Of a stretch of 50,114 nt of DNA, positions 1-8,373 are shown one piece after another. The stretch covers positions 1 to 50,114 of the forward strand of contig CAKPXP010000015.1 in NCBI GenBank assembly GCA_934202005.1, read 5' to 3'. The notes under the pieces are model-generated. The model was not told the origin of the DNA, did not search any database, and saw nothing but the letters and a program-made list of their open reading frames with translations. Within the stretch, counting starts at the first letter, position 1. The number at the start of each line of letters is the position of its first letter. This stretch comes from an uncultured Selenomonas sp. (GTDB lineage: Bacteria > Bacillota > Negativicutes > Selenomonadales > Selenomonadaceae). The translations under genes and the position numbers were made by a program.

Positions 1-1
1 G

Positions 2-573
2 TTTATCGCCATCCGCATCCCAGGGCGAACCAGCGCCGGTGTAGAAGTCGCTATGACGAAACTGCGCGAGGAGTTCGGTGATGAGAAATTCAGTAAGGAA
101 GCGCTGATTAAATGAAGTGCTCCGGATTTGCGTGGATGCGCTGTATCTCTCTAGGAGACAAACCGCAGGCGTAGCCGAAGCTACGCTGAGGTTTGTCGAC
201 GACGAGAGGACAGCGCAGACGCGTGAAGACGGAGTGCTGAATTAATCAGTGCTTCCGTAAGGTCTTCAAGACGATGACAGCTGATAACGGCCCGGAATTT
301 GAGACATTCTCTCAGTATGAGCAGCTTGGCACGAAGATCTATTTCACGCACCCGTACAGCTCATGGGAACGTCCTCAGAACGAGCGGCACAATGGCCTCC
401 TGCGGGATTACATCCCCAAAGGGACATCGATCGAACGCTACAGTGATGAAGATGTTCTGAGCATCGCGGACGAGCTAAACCAGCGTCCACGCCGTATTCT
501 GGGATATCACACTCCAGCAGAGATCTTTGACCATTTTCTCGATGAAGTCTATGCTATTGATAAATGTTCTTGA
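2..573 (+). pseudogene. IS30-family transposase remnant, split by a MITE
   Basis: Two coding pieces in the same orientation give the C-terminal part of an IS30-type DDE transposase. Bases 2-96 encode FIAIRIPGRTSAGVEVAMTK and the following EEFGDEKFS. Bases 257-573 encode VFKTMTADNGPEFETF and the typical end with HPYSSWERPQNERHNGLLRD, where the N-G-E and the later E fit the catalytic core. Removing 160 bp plus one 4-bp duplication (97-260) restores an uninterrupted frame that reads FSKVFKTMTADNG. The N-terminal half lies outside the window. The gene is dead in its present form because the insert carries stop codons. The IS right end probably lies near 600, but I could not see its partner repeat. 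Confidence 0.85.
97..256. mobile_element. MITE copy 1 (160 bp, GTAA target duplication)
   Basis: The element starts GGAAGCGCTGATTAA and ends with the near-perfect inverse, TTAATCAGTGCTTCC. It is flanked on both sides by GTAA (93-96 and 257-260). The interior is a long imperfect palindrome, including GACAAACC/GGTTTGTC and GCGTAGC/GCTACGC arms, and it encodes no protein. A copy of the same length lies at 13204-13363 with about seven mismatches. Known of the family: IS5-group elements begin GGAAG-like and duplicate YTAR. The terminal sequence and the 4-bp duplications of these copies resemble that, so mobilisation by an IS5-type transposase is my inference. Confidence 0.85.
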
Positions 574-603
574 TTAAAACAACTGTTCAATTTGCACTTG
601 CAA

Positions 604-726
604 TTATCCCTCATTTAATTTATCATTAAAAATTTGAATTTGAAACTCATGCTCCCTAATAGCTTTAGCGTCACAGATTGCACATTTAACATTTTTAGAT
701 GTTATATGAAAGAGTTTTTCAAGCAT
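604..726 (-). CDS. Possible 40-aa small protein with a CxxC motif
   Basis: A short leftward ORF starts MLEKLFHITSKNVKCAICDA and ends FNDKLNEG. It has an AGAGGTGA ribosome-binding site about 7 nt upstream and starts 5 nt after the stop of the O-antigen-ligase-like fragment. It carries one CxxC pair (KCAIC). I recognise no family. It ends where the IS30 remnant begins, so it may itself be a truncated product. The ribosome-binding site is the main support. Confidence 0.35.
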   Translation of the reverse strand: MLEKLFHITSKNVKCAICDAKAIREHEFQIQIFNDKLNEG

Positions 727-731
727 GACAT

Positions 732-1112
732 TCACCTCTTACAAAAAACAGAATTCCACAAGCGGAACCCAGCCAGACCCCTTCCAATGCCCGTGCCTGA
801 CCACGCCAAAAAAACACAAATCAGGCCAAACGGAATGAGTCTCTGCACATAATCCCGCCATACCTGAAGATCCCCGTGATTAAAGCACCAAGCAAAGAAA
901 AGCGCTCCTAACCACGCAAACGCTGCCAAAAGCAACATCCCAAAAAGGCGCGTCCGGGGGATCATGCCCCAGACCAGCTCACGATAAACCTTCGCCAAAA
1001 AGAAATAACTCATAATCGCTAAAACTTCTAATGGGCCGCTGCCGATCGCACATCCAAGTGTAAGAAAGAAAAACGGAAGTGCTTCCCAGATCTCTCAATT
1101 CCTTTCAAGCAT
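732..1112 (-). pseudogene. O-antigen-ligase-like membrane protein, broken N-terminal fragment
   Basis: Reading leftward from an ATG at 1112 with a good GAGGAG ribosome-binding site, the frame gives MLERN, then an in-frame TGA. It continues without a frame change into hydrophobic sequence typical of WaaL/O-antigen-ligase N-termini (EALPFFFLTLGCAIGSG, then a segment ending VQRLIPFGLICVFLAWSG). It stops after about 120 residues, whereas the family usually has 400 or more with about 12 membrane segments. The gene therefore has both a nonsense codon at position 6 and a missing C-terminal two-thirds. The family call is tentative and rests on the hydrophobic pattern and the LPS context. Confidence 0.45.
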
Positions 1113-1156
1113 AAAAATATCTCCTCTAAACAAATCCCCGCTATCAACGAACCTTT

Positions 1157-1963
1157 TCAATATTTGTCAAACTTTCTACCTCTCACATGCTTGTTCCAAG
1201 CATGAATGACATGCCCCACCTTATGCACAAAAATATAATGATACGCTCGAAAAAGGAGTTCACCATACCTGCTGCCAAAAACTTTCCTACACCAATCGCG
1301 AAATCTGCGGTTTCTCTGCATATACTCAGGCAGCCAAGTCCCCTTGAAATGATGAATCGTATACGTATTCGCCGTCTTCATTATGATTTCCGTATCCGGA
1401 TCCTTAGCACAAAAATAGTCACTTGGGAAAAGAACCATCCGCTCATCGCGTCCGAATTTCGTGATCTGATTTGTCAGTCGAATCCCATAGACCTCTACTG
1501 TCAAACGTGTAATCAGCGCTGTATTCGTCGTCATGTCCACGCTGCCATCCGGCTGCAGAAAATGGCGGCGATCATATTCTTTTAATAATAAAGCAATCCA
1601 CTCATTATGTTTTACCCCACCCATAGTCCCAGTAGGTATGTTTCTCTCACTCTCATATCCCGATACGGCATCATAGGAACGAAAAACATCCAATGATTTT
1701 ATCATTTCTACATCAGAATCCAGGTAAAAGCCACCATAGTCGTATAAAACTTTCAATCGTGCATAGTCCGCGACAAATGCCCACTTTTTCTGTTCATAGG
1801 CCTCTCTGCAATATGCGTTCTGCGTAACATCGAAATTGCTTTCATCCCAACGGATGATGTCCCAGTCTGGACAACACTTTTCCCAGGTAGCGACATAGTT
1901 CTGCACATCTTCCGGAACTGTATTGCCGCCAAACCAGCACCAATGGATGATTTTTGGAATCAT
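1157..1963 (-). CDS. GT32-type glycosyltransferase (capsular/LPS sugar transferase)
   Basis: A 268-aa protein of the OCH1/GT32 group (the Gly_transf_sug DXD family), which transfers a sugar from a nucleotide-sugar donor onto a growing glycan at the cytoplasmic side. It opens with the family hallmark IPKIIHWCWFGG. The metal-binding DSD is at residues 82-84 in GGFYLDSDVEM, after the usual ARLKVLYDYGG segment. The length is normal. The ATG overlaps the stop of the upstream GT4 gene by 4 bp (ATGA), so the two are probably translationally coupled. It is the last intact gene of the leftward polysaccharide cluster. Donor and acceptor cannot be read from the sequence. Confidence 0.88.
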   Translation of the reverse strand: MIPKIIHWCWFGGNTVPEDVQNYVATWEKCCPDWDIIRWDESNFDVTQNAYCREAYEQKKWAFVADYARLKVLYDYGGFYLDSDVEMIKSLDVFRSYDAVSGYESERNIPTGTMGGVKHNEWIALLLKEYDRRHFLQPDGSVDMTTNTALITRLTVEVYGIRLTNQITKFGRDERMVLFPSDYFCAKDPDTEIIMKTANTYTIHHFKGTWLPEYMQRNRRFRDWCRKVFGSRYGELLFRAYHYIFVHKVGHVIHAWNKHVRGRKFDKY

Positions 1964-3105
1964 TTTTTCTCCCTTGATTGAACACCGCGCGATAACATCT
2001 CTTCTAATCTGCCAATGACCTGCTGATAATCATGCTTTTTACGCACAAATGCCGCCGCATATTGCCCCATAAGCTTCCGTCGTTCCGCATCGCCAAGCAG
2101 GGCTATGAGCTTTTCTGCAAATCCCGCTACGTCCTCCGCTTCCACACGATATCCAGACTTTCCTTCCTCAACTAGATCGCTGCAACCACCAATATCAGAT
2201 ACAACAGAAGGCAGCCCGCATGACATCGCCTCCATCAACGTTGTAGGCAACCCCTCATGCCGCGATGGGAAAAAATAAAGATCCGCCATCTGATAGTATT
2301 CGTTCGGATCGTCTACCTCGCCTATGACATGAATCGTATTATCCTGCTCCGCCGACAGGTTCCTCAAATCATCCAGTATATCATTTTTCCCGCCGCCAAC
2401 GACGAGGAAATGGGCCCTGGGAAAACGCGCATGGATGACCGGCCAAATCTTCTCTGCCGTATCAATCCCCTTGTCATAAACCACACGAGCGCAAAAAAGA
2501 ACAATCACGGCCTCGGCAGGAAGACGATATTTTCTCCGCAACGCAAGCTTCTGCGCTGCGGATGGGACGGGGAACCGCGCCGTCGCAATTCCTTGCCCGA
2601 GAACCGTAATCTTATCCGCAGGGATTCCCCCCTGCTGCAAAAGGCCATGCCGTATCTCCTCAGACAATGCCAAGTAATGATCACACATGGAGAAAACACG
2701 CATTCGCCAATTCTTTCTGCTTTGAAAAATTTCATAGTTCCCTGTGAGAGAAAGCGTCACCGGCTTGTGGAGCAACTGGGCAACGAGTATTGCCCAAACT
2801 GCAAACTTCGGCGTTCCAAGGATATAAAACGTATCGATATCACGATGCGTCGTCAAAAGACGGAGAATAATCTCCAACCCACGAGACGGCTCATGCAAGC
2901 GGACAAGATCAATTCCGTCGATATTTTCTCTCGCTTTTGTGAAAAAATATCGCTTTTTTGCCATGATCGTCACATGATGCCCTAATCGCATCAACTGCTT
3001 CGCATGATTCTCCGCATGGAACTCAGCGCCACTTTTCGTGGGGATGCCATCCTTAGAAAACTTTTTGCCAATGGCAAAATCTTTAACAAACAGGCCTATT
3101 TTCAT
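1960..3105 (-). CDS. GT4 family glycosyltransferase
   Basis: A 381-aa GT-B fold enzyme of family GT4. The N-terminal half has the usual Rossmann start (KIGLFVKDFAIG) and a GAEFHAENHAKQLMRLGHHV segment. The C-terminal half carries the donor-binding EGLPTTLMEAMSCGLPSV motif with its conserved EX7E glutamates. Length is typical. It lies 12 bp after the DUF5672 gene and overlaps the GT32 gene by 4 bp, so all three look co-transcribed. Its sugar specificity is unknown. The location argues for O-antigen or capsule assembly in the cytoplasm. Confidence 0.9.
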   Translation of the reverse strand: MKIGLFVKDFAIGKKFSKDGIPTKSGAEFHAENHAKQLMRLGHHVTIMAKKRYFFTKARENIDGIDLVRLHEPSRGLEIILRLLTTHRDIDTFYILGTPKFAVWAILVAQLLHKPVTLSLTGNYEIFQSRKNWRMRVFSMCDHYLALSEEIRHGLLQQGGIPADKITVLGQGIATARFPVPSAAQKLALRRKYRLPAEAVIVLFCARVVYDKGIDTAEKIWPVIHARFPRAHFLVVGGGKNDILDDLRNLSAEQDNTIHVIGEVDDPNEYYQMADLYFFPSRHEGLPTTLMEAMSCGLPSVVSDIGGCSDLVEEGKSGYRVEAEDVAGFAEKLIALLGDAERRKLMGQYAAAFVRKKHDYQQVIGRLEEMLSRGVQSREKK

Positions 3106-3117
3106 TTCAAAACTCCA

Positions 3118-4071
3118 TCACCAGCACGGAGGAAATTTCACGACATGCAGCTTTGCACCTCGTAACAAAACCGTACATTTCAGCACCAAGAAAAATCGTC
3201 TCAACATTTGCCGCCATTCCCGATAATGTAACCCTCTCCAGATCGCAGCAGACCACCGTTTTTTCAAATCCTTCCATAGATAATCACGGCATCGCTTGAT
3301 TCGTTCATAATGAACAGTGTGAGAAGGTTTTATATAACCACCTTCTGGCAAGCGAAGGTATCCAGCTGATTCAATCCACTTTTTCCATGATGGATAACAT
3401 TTGTACTTTGTCCAGCCATGACATCCGAATGGCAGATTATTCACCGATAGATTCTGCATCGATCCTCTTCCCCATGTTTCCAGAGAAAATCGGCAAGCAT
3501 ATACGGGGGGGGGGGTAGAAAAATCTTCATCCTGTAAAGAAGATGCATACGCCCAAAAAAGATCCTCACATTCCAGCATATGATCTCGGTTTCCATATCG
3601 CATCAATATCTGTTCTTTGTGTTTTAACAAACGCAAACATGACTGAATCTTTCGTAAGGAAAAGCCTCCATTACCGACACAAAAATGTGATGGAATTCCA
3701 TTTTCCCTTGTCCAAATACGCGGCCACGGTGCACCAATATAATCATAGCCTGCTGCACAAAACTCCAATAACTGATCCGAAAAAGCAAACGCATCGGTTT
3801 GATACAAAAGCATATATTCGTATTCTTCAAAACGCTCATAAAATGAACCATCAAGGCAAAGTCGGCTATATCCTGCCACATTCCGAAAGAACTCATCGTC
3901 AAAATATTCCACCCAAAGTGCTGTATCTTTCAGCTGTTCTCGTAAATGCCTCGGAGAAATATAGCAAATCGGGTACTTCCCCAGGACACGATATAACTGA
4001 ATCAAGGAAATATTCTCTAATGGCGAACATTCTATTTTATAAAGCGGTACGACAATAACAACTTTCTGCAT
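3118..4071 (-). CDS. DUF5672 glycosyltransferase-like protein with poly-C tract
   Basis: This 317-aa protein matches the DUF5672 group, found in polysaccharide loci and thought to be glycosyltransferase-related. Visible marks are KVVIVVPLYK at the start, YMLLYQTDAFAF, and the DYIGAPWPR...CVGNGGFSLR block that is the family signature. I start at the ATG at 4071, before QKVVIVV, with GGGGAAAA upstream. An ATG at 4101 would add ten unlikely residues and has no ribosome-binding site. The gene contains an 11-C run (3505-3515 on the plus strand, as G) coding for TPPP at about residue 189. Gain or loss of one base would truncate the protein. No catalytic residue assignment is attempted. Confidence 0.78.
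   Translation of the reverse strand: MQKVVIVVPLYKIECSPLENISLIQLYRVLGKYPICYISPRHLREQLKDTALWVEYFDDEFFRNVAGYSRLCLDGSFYERFEEYEYMLLYQTDAFAFSDQLLEFCAAGYDYIGAPWPRIWTRENGIPSHFCVGNGGFSLRKIQSCLRLLKHKEQILMRYGNRDHMLECEDLFWAYASSLQDEDFSTPPPVYACRFSLETWGRGSMQNLSVNNLPFGCHGWTKYKCYPSWKKWIESAGYLRLPEGGYIKPSHTVHYERIKRCRDYLWKDLKKRWSAAIWRGLHYREWRQMLRRFFLVLKCTVLLRGAKLHVVKFPPCW
3505..3515. repeat. G11/C11 homopolymer tract inside a glycosyltransferase-like gene
   Basis: Eleven consecutive G on the plus strand (C on the coding strand) lie within the DUF5672 gene. In the present length the frame is open. Tracts of this length in surface-glycan genes are known phase-variation sites in other bacteria. That it varies here is inference. 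Confidence 0.9.
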
Positions 4072-4202
4072 CTTATTTTCCCCATTTAAGTTTCCATACA
4101 ATTCGTAAAAAGCACACGACTGAAATGAAACAAAATTCGTTGCTTTAACGTAAGGAAGACCACATTATTCCTAAGAAGTGGATGCTCATATCTTGAACTT
4201 CA

Positions 4203-5105
4203 TCACCTCAAGATTTTCTTTATACTTTCTAAAACCTGCGCATCGACATCATCTTGAAACGCGAAGCGTTTGCGATAGACAGCTCGCTTACGCGTAGGGA
4301 TTTCCTCCATTGTTTTGCGTCGTTCTGTAAGAGGGAGCTCATAAAAACGCGGATCATCCGTGACGTGCCCTCCAGCCTCTTCCCAAAAAGCGCCAAAATC
4401 GGTCTTGAGCTTCCGGTCACTGCGCAGATGATTCATCGCGTAGTAGCCCTGATTGCTAACCGCATAAATACGTGTGACACCAACAACGCGCGCAACGGCC
4501 TGCGTCATATAGAGAATAAGATTTTTCGTGCGATAGCGATGAGCGCGTTTTGTAACATCCTTGACCAGATCGCGTGCATGATCCACATTTGGCCCCTGCA
4601 TGGCTCCGATGTAGAGCGCATATTCGCCGCTGCGATTCTTGTTGAACCAGAACATCATCTGATAAAGCTCAACATTCTCCAGTCGCATAATAATCGAGAG
4701 CAGGCCCTCTTTTCTTTGCCCTGGTGCTAATTTTAATATCGCACGCCAACCGGGGCCCTCGTCTTCCGCTTGCCATATCGGGTATTCCTGATCCGTATTC
4801 AGGCGAATAAACCACTCTGATGTAAATAATCGTTCCTCAAATAGAATGTGATTTTCTATTAAGACGAGACGTTCCCGAAACGTAGACCCTGCGTAAAAAA
4901 AGGCGCGCGTCAGCTGTTCCACTTGAAAGCCATTTTCTTTCAGGATCGTCTGCCGTGCCTCATTCTCATGGAAGAATGCCAAAAACGCTCTCATATCGCC
5001 CGCATGGAGCAGCGCCCTGGCAACGAAGACCAGGAATCGATGACACTCTCTCCAATGATCTAATTGATATATCCGTCTGCCGATTTCAATAATTTCTTGT
5101 ATCAT
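4203..5105 (-). CDS. VirK/YbjX-family protein (DUF535)
   Basis: A 300-aa protein resembling VirK/YbjX (DUF535) proteins, a family linked in enterobacteria to envelope or virulence functions and common in LPS loci. The family-like core reads LENVELYQMMFWFNKN, YIGAMQGPN, then RMYAVSNQ-like RIYAVSNQGYYAMNHLRSDR and DYxxFWEEAGG-like DFGAFWEEAGG. I choose the ATG at 5105 because AGGAAAG lies about 9 nt upstream. The longer frame to 5174 would overlap the DUF4276 gene end. It is 31 bp downstream of DUF4276 and upstream of DUF5672. The molecular function is not known. There is no obvious membrane segment. Confidence 0.8.
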   Translation of the reverse strand: MIQEIIEIGRRIYQLDHWRECHRFLVFVARALLHAGDMRAFLAFFHENEARQTILKENGFQVEQLTRAFFYAGSTFRERLVLIENHILFEERLFTSEWFIRLNTDQEYPIWQAEDEGPGWRAILKLAPGQRKEGLLSIIMRLENVELYQMMFWFNKNRSGEYALYIGAMQGPNVDHARDLVKDVTKRAHRYRTKNLILYMTQAVARVVGVTRIYAVSNQGYYAMNHLRSDRKLKTDFGAFWEEAGGHVTDDPRFYELPLTERRKTMEEIPTRKRAVYRKRFAFQDDVDAQVLESIKKILR

Positions 5106-5136
5106 ACTGCAATCTTTCCTATCCAACGATAAATAT

Positions 5137-5766
5137 TTAACGAAGGCATTCCATCTGATGAACCCATCGATCAAAATGCCTGCACTGTTTCCTTATCTTC
5201 TCAAGTCCTATCATTTTCGCGATATTATATCCATCCAACACTTTATCATAATCCGTACATACCCGAAGGATACGCTTTGAAGGTGCAGTATTGGGACTAT
5301 TATTGATATGCTCCGGGGTTGGATATGATTGCTGTATCGCCTTTAATTCCGCAAGTTGCTTCTCTGATAAGCCACAAAAGGAAAATGCCTGCACATCAGA
5401 AAATAACAGCGCCCCATATTCATGCATCATCAGGTTAGGCAAAAAATTAGCTTCACAAATATCTTCTTTCATTTTTGTCTCAACATATTCTACACGCTCA
5501 TAGATGTCGGCATTGCTAGTCTGGCTTTCCCTGTATCCTGGCGTATCTTGAGGCAGTCCATAGTAATCCAGCATCGTCGTAATAACAGCGCTACTATCAC
5601 TACGACATAGGTTCAGCAATTTTTTCCTGATGATACTATATTTTGAAACCCCGCCGAAAGATGTCGCTGTAATATACACATCATCCTCTATGAATTTCGG
5701 CCCCAGAATATGATTGATGAACGTCTCCTCAGAGGGTCCTTCGCAATAAATAATCACGCGCTTCAT
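5137..5766 (-). CDS. DUF4276 protein, predicted TOPRIM-type nuclease partner
   Basis: A 209-aa DUF4276 protein. The start MKRVIIYCEGPSEE places an EGxxE motif at residues 9-13. A second acidic motif is TMLDYYGLP with Asp67, and HEYGALLFSD follows near residue 115. These fit the acidic motifs of a TOPRIM fold, as found in OLD nucleases and in RloB-like and DUF4435 proteins. The start codon directly follows the stop of the ATPase gene (TAAATG), so the pair is almost certainly a functional unit. The likely role is nucleic-acid cleavage controlled by the ATPase, for example in phage defence. That role is inferred from pairing and motifs, not shown. Confidence 0.82.
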   Translation of the reverse strand: MKRVIIYCEGPSEETFINHILGPKFIEDDVYITATSFGGVSKYSIIRKKLLNLCRSDSSAVITTMLDYYGLPQDTPGYRESQTSNADIYERVEYVETKMKEDICEANFLPNLMMHEYGALLFSDVQAFSFCGLSEKQLAELKAIQQSYPTPEHINNSPNTAPSKRILRVCTDYDKVLDGYNIAKMIGLEKIRKQCRHFDRWVHQMECLR

Positions 5767-6855
5767 TTATGGACGCCCTCCTAATAGATTGTGTTTCCAC
5801 AAATCTCCCAGAGTATAATCATCCTCCAGCCAAACAGCTAACTTTTCCTCATCAACACGTTTGAATGTCGTTGATTTGTGCTTGTGTTCTACGACCAGTA
5901 CATCCTCGGCCTGAAATTCATTGAGCAGTTCTACCGATTGCGTGGAGACAATGATCTGACGCTCTTTTGCCGCTTTCTTGATCATCGACGCCAACAGTTG
6001 AATCGCATACGGATGCAGCCCCAGTTCCGGCTCATCAATCAAAATCGTCTCTGGCTGCAATTCCACCGGCTGAAGCAATAATGTTGCCAGGCAAATAAAG
6101 CGTAAGGTTCCGTCCGATAATTGAGCAGCGATAAACGGCACATCACTTCCATCCGCTTTCCACTCCAAGGAAATTTTCTCAGGGTTCAACGGATTGGGGC
6201 GTAAAACAAAGTCGTTAAAATATGGAGCCGCCATTTGTACCGTTTTGACAATACGTTGATATGCGGCTGGCGCCGTCTCCCGTAATCGATATAAAAACGC
6301 CGCCAAATTCCGCGCATCATCAGCCATCTCGATGTTATCATTGATTCCTTGGAGTTGTTTGACGTAAGCACTATCACTGGTGTCGTGAAAATGGTATACG
6401 CGCCAATTTTGATTTTCCAATAACGGTTGGACATACTCATCAATATGCGTTCCGGTACCACTCTTCCAAGATGATTCCACGGTACCCGTAGACGGTAATT
6501 TATTCCAACCGTTGATATTCCAATAAAACGCTTCATCCGCAATCATGAATTGATTATTGGCAGTTGGCATGAGCGAGAACCGATAGCCATTGTTCCCGAA
6601 ATAAAATTCAACGCTCATTTTCTCTGTCCGCTTACGTCCCCAGTACAAGAAACTATCCGGGCCACCTTTTCGCGCCACATAATTTTGCAAATCTCCGGCA
6701 ATCAATGCCTGCAAAAGTGACAATACGGAAATAAAATTCGTTTTCCCTGAGCCATTGCTGCCGATCAAAACATTGACCATATTCAATTCAATATCTGCGG
6801 ATTCAATGGACTTAAACCCTTCCACTCTGATTCGGGTTAATTGGCGATGATCCAT
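5767..6855 (-). CDS. AAA-family ATPase (OLD/ABC-like), partner of DUF4276
   Basis: A 362-aa SMC/ABC-like ATPase of the AAA_15/AAA_21 type. It has Walker A GSNGSGKTN at residues 32-40, a signature-like LSDGTLRFI, Walker B TILIDEPELGLHP and a switch region IIVSTQSVELL. I start at ATG 6855 (MDHRQLTRIRVEGFKSI), which is the usual N-terminus of the family, with GAGGG upstream. A GTG at 6930 overlaps the stop of the preceding small ORF by 4 bp and cannot be excluded. Unlike one-piece OLD proteins it has no TOPRIM domain of its own. The next gene may provide it. Confidence 0.85.
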   Translation of the reverse strand: MDHRQLTRIRVEGFKSIESADIELNMVNVLIGSNGSGKTNFISVLSLLQALIAGDLQNYVARKGGPDSFLYWGRKRTEKMSVEFYFGNNGYRFSLMPTANNQFMIADEAFYWNINGWNKLPSTGTVESSWKSGTGTHIDEYVQPLLENQNWRVYHFHDTSDSAYVKQLQGINDNIEMADDARNLAAFLYRLRETAPAAYQRIVKTVQMAAPYFNDFVLRPNPLNPEKISLEWKADGSDVPFIAAQLSDGTLRFICLATLLLQPVELQPETILIDEPELGLHPYAIQLLASMIKKAAKERQIIVSTQSVELLNEFQAEDVLVVEHKHKSTTFKRVDEEKLAVWLEDDYTLGDLWKHNLLGGRP

Positions 6856-6926
6856 ATTATCACATCCCTCTTTTCCGGTTCTTCCATGAATATCTGCCAT
6901 GGACCAGATACTCATGGTATCAGGCC

Positions 6927-7073
6927 TCACTCTTCTGCTTGCTCATAGACCAGGTGCTCAGCATCTAACAATTCCCGACACACATCAAATGCCTGCGTCG
7001 GCGTGATGTAGTAAAGGCAATCCGGCCTTGGTTGACTTGGACATTCATGTTCCCTGCATTTACAGGGATTCAT
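6927..7073 (-). CDS. 48-aa cysteine-rich small protein upstream of the ATPase
   Basis: A 49-codon ORF starting MNPCKCREHECPSQPRPDCL and ending EHLVYEQAEE. Four cysteines fall in the first 19 residues (CxC, then C and C) and a fifth follows, which suggests a metal site. It starts 9 bp after the GT4 stop, and its TGA overlaps a possible GTG start of the ATPase frame (GTGA). The ribosome-binding site is weak. I recognise no family. Position and codon content make a real gene in the ATPase-DUF4276 transcript more likely than chance. Confidence 0.45.
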   Translation of the reverse strand: MNPCKCREHECPSQPRPDCLYYITPTQAFDVCRELLDAEHLVYEQAEE

Positions 7074-7082
7074 TTATATTGT

Positions 7083-8261
7083 TCATGCTCTATGTACCGT
7101 TTGTTCTAACAGCTCTTCCCAAGAACGCCAAATCTTGGCCGGTGAATATTTCTCCATTGACTTTTGGGCATAAGCGCCATATTTTACTCGTAATGCTTTG
7201 TCTGTCATCAATCTCCGTAATGCCTCTGCCAATGCATCGACACCATCTTCACAGAGAAGCCCATTTTTTTCATTTTCTATCAATTCATTCACAGCGGAGC
7301 AATTTTTATAACCAATAGCGGGAAGCCCCATGCTCATAGCCTCTGCCAGTGACAAACCAAATCCCTCATAGGCGCTTGGCAAGACAAATATATCCCCCTG
7401 CCTCAATACGCTTGCTACATCGCGAGTTACCCCCATGATATGAACACACCTTTTTAATCCATATCGTTGAATCTCAGTATGTAGCGCTTTTGTGTAAGCC
7501 TTATTACTTTCCGCCCCCCAAATTTCTACCTCCCAATCAGGAAAATTCTTCGACAATTTAGCAAATGCTCTGATGAGCAAATGCGGTCGTTTATGATTTT
7601 TTACCAAACGACCAATAAATATAATTTTATATGTATCTTTCTCTATGCGTAAATCTACACTTTTTGCATATTGTGAAACCACATTACCAATTACCACAAC
7701 CTTCGTTTCCGGAAACCTATTTTTTATATGCGTTACAAATGATGGCAACAAAACTTGACAAACAGCGCTCTTCTCAACTGCTGGTATTTCCCGTTTGGGA
7801 TAAATATGGAAATAATCCTCAGGATCGCCATGCGACATAGAAATAACCGGAATGTCCGTAGCTATATCGCAAAGGAGAATCCTACTAGCTGCCGGTTGAG
7901 ATGATACAATAACCTCTGGTGCCTCTGCCATCAACAACCTGCGGACTTCGTGCAACAAATATTTTTGCATAAATTGATCGTTGACATCTCTTGAACGATT
8001 TTTGGAAAAGGGGCGCAATACCTCGCGCTTTACTTTCATCCACAACGGCATCCGTATATATCCTCCATCTTGATGGCACAAATCATGTACATGAACCCGT
8101 TCATCAAGATCGTAAAAGAAACCTCCTTGCCTCCCGTCACAATAAAGTAAAGAAACTTCATGTCCTCGTCGGATCATTTCATTTGCAAAATCTATTGTCA
8201 CCTTTGCAAGTCCGCCAGAATCATTTACCATCTTGGCAAAATTTGCGAGCATTATCTTCAT
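7083..8261 (-). CDS. GT4 family glycosyltransferase
   Basis: A 392-aa GT-B enzyme of family GT4. The first domain begins MKIMLANFAKMVNDSGGLAK, the glycine-rich loop that contacts the donor. The second has KIIFIGRLVKNHKRPHLLI and the donor-binding EGFGLSLAEAMSMGLPAI motif with its EX7E pair. ATG 8261 is preferred over a TTG two codons upstream. The segment is AT-rich compared with the genes beyond 8.8 kb, as is the whole left part of the cluster. It probably adds a sugar in O-antigen or outer-core assembly, but the substrate cannot be told. Confidence 0.88.
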   Translation of the reverse strand: MKIMLANFAKMVNDSGGLAKVTIDFANEMIRRGHEVSLLYCDGRQGGFFYDLDERVHVHDLCHQDGGYIRMPLWMKVKREVLRPFSKNRSRDVNDQFMQKYLLHEVRRLLMAEAPEVIVSSQPAASRILLCDIATDIPVISMSHGDPEDYFHIYPKREIPAVEKSAVCQVLLPSFVTHIKNRFPETKVVVIGNVVSQYAKSVDLRIEKDTYKIIFIGRLVKNHKRPHLLIRAFAKLSKNFPDWEVEIWGAESNKAYTKALHTEIQRYGLKRCVHIMGVTRDVASVLRQGDIFVLPSAYEGFGLSLAEAMSMGLPAIGYKNCSAVNELIENEKNGLLCEDGVDALAEALRRLMTDKALRVKYGAYAQKSMEKYSPAKIWRSWEELLEQTVHRA

Positions 8262-8373
8262 TATCAAACGATCTCCATACTCATCGCAATCTACACATTG
8301 ACATCATCACGCCAGCTTATATTACGACACCATTTCGATTAGGTAACTCTTCGTAGTAAGCTAAAATGGTTAA

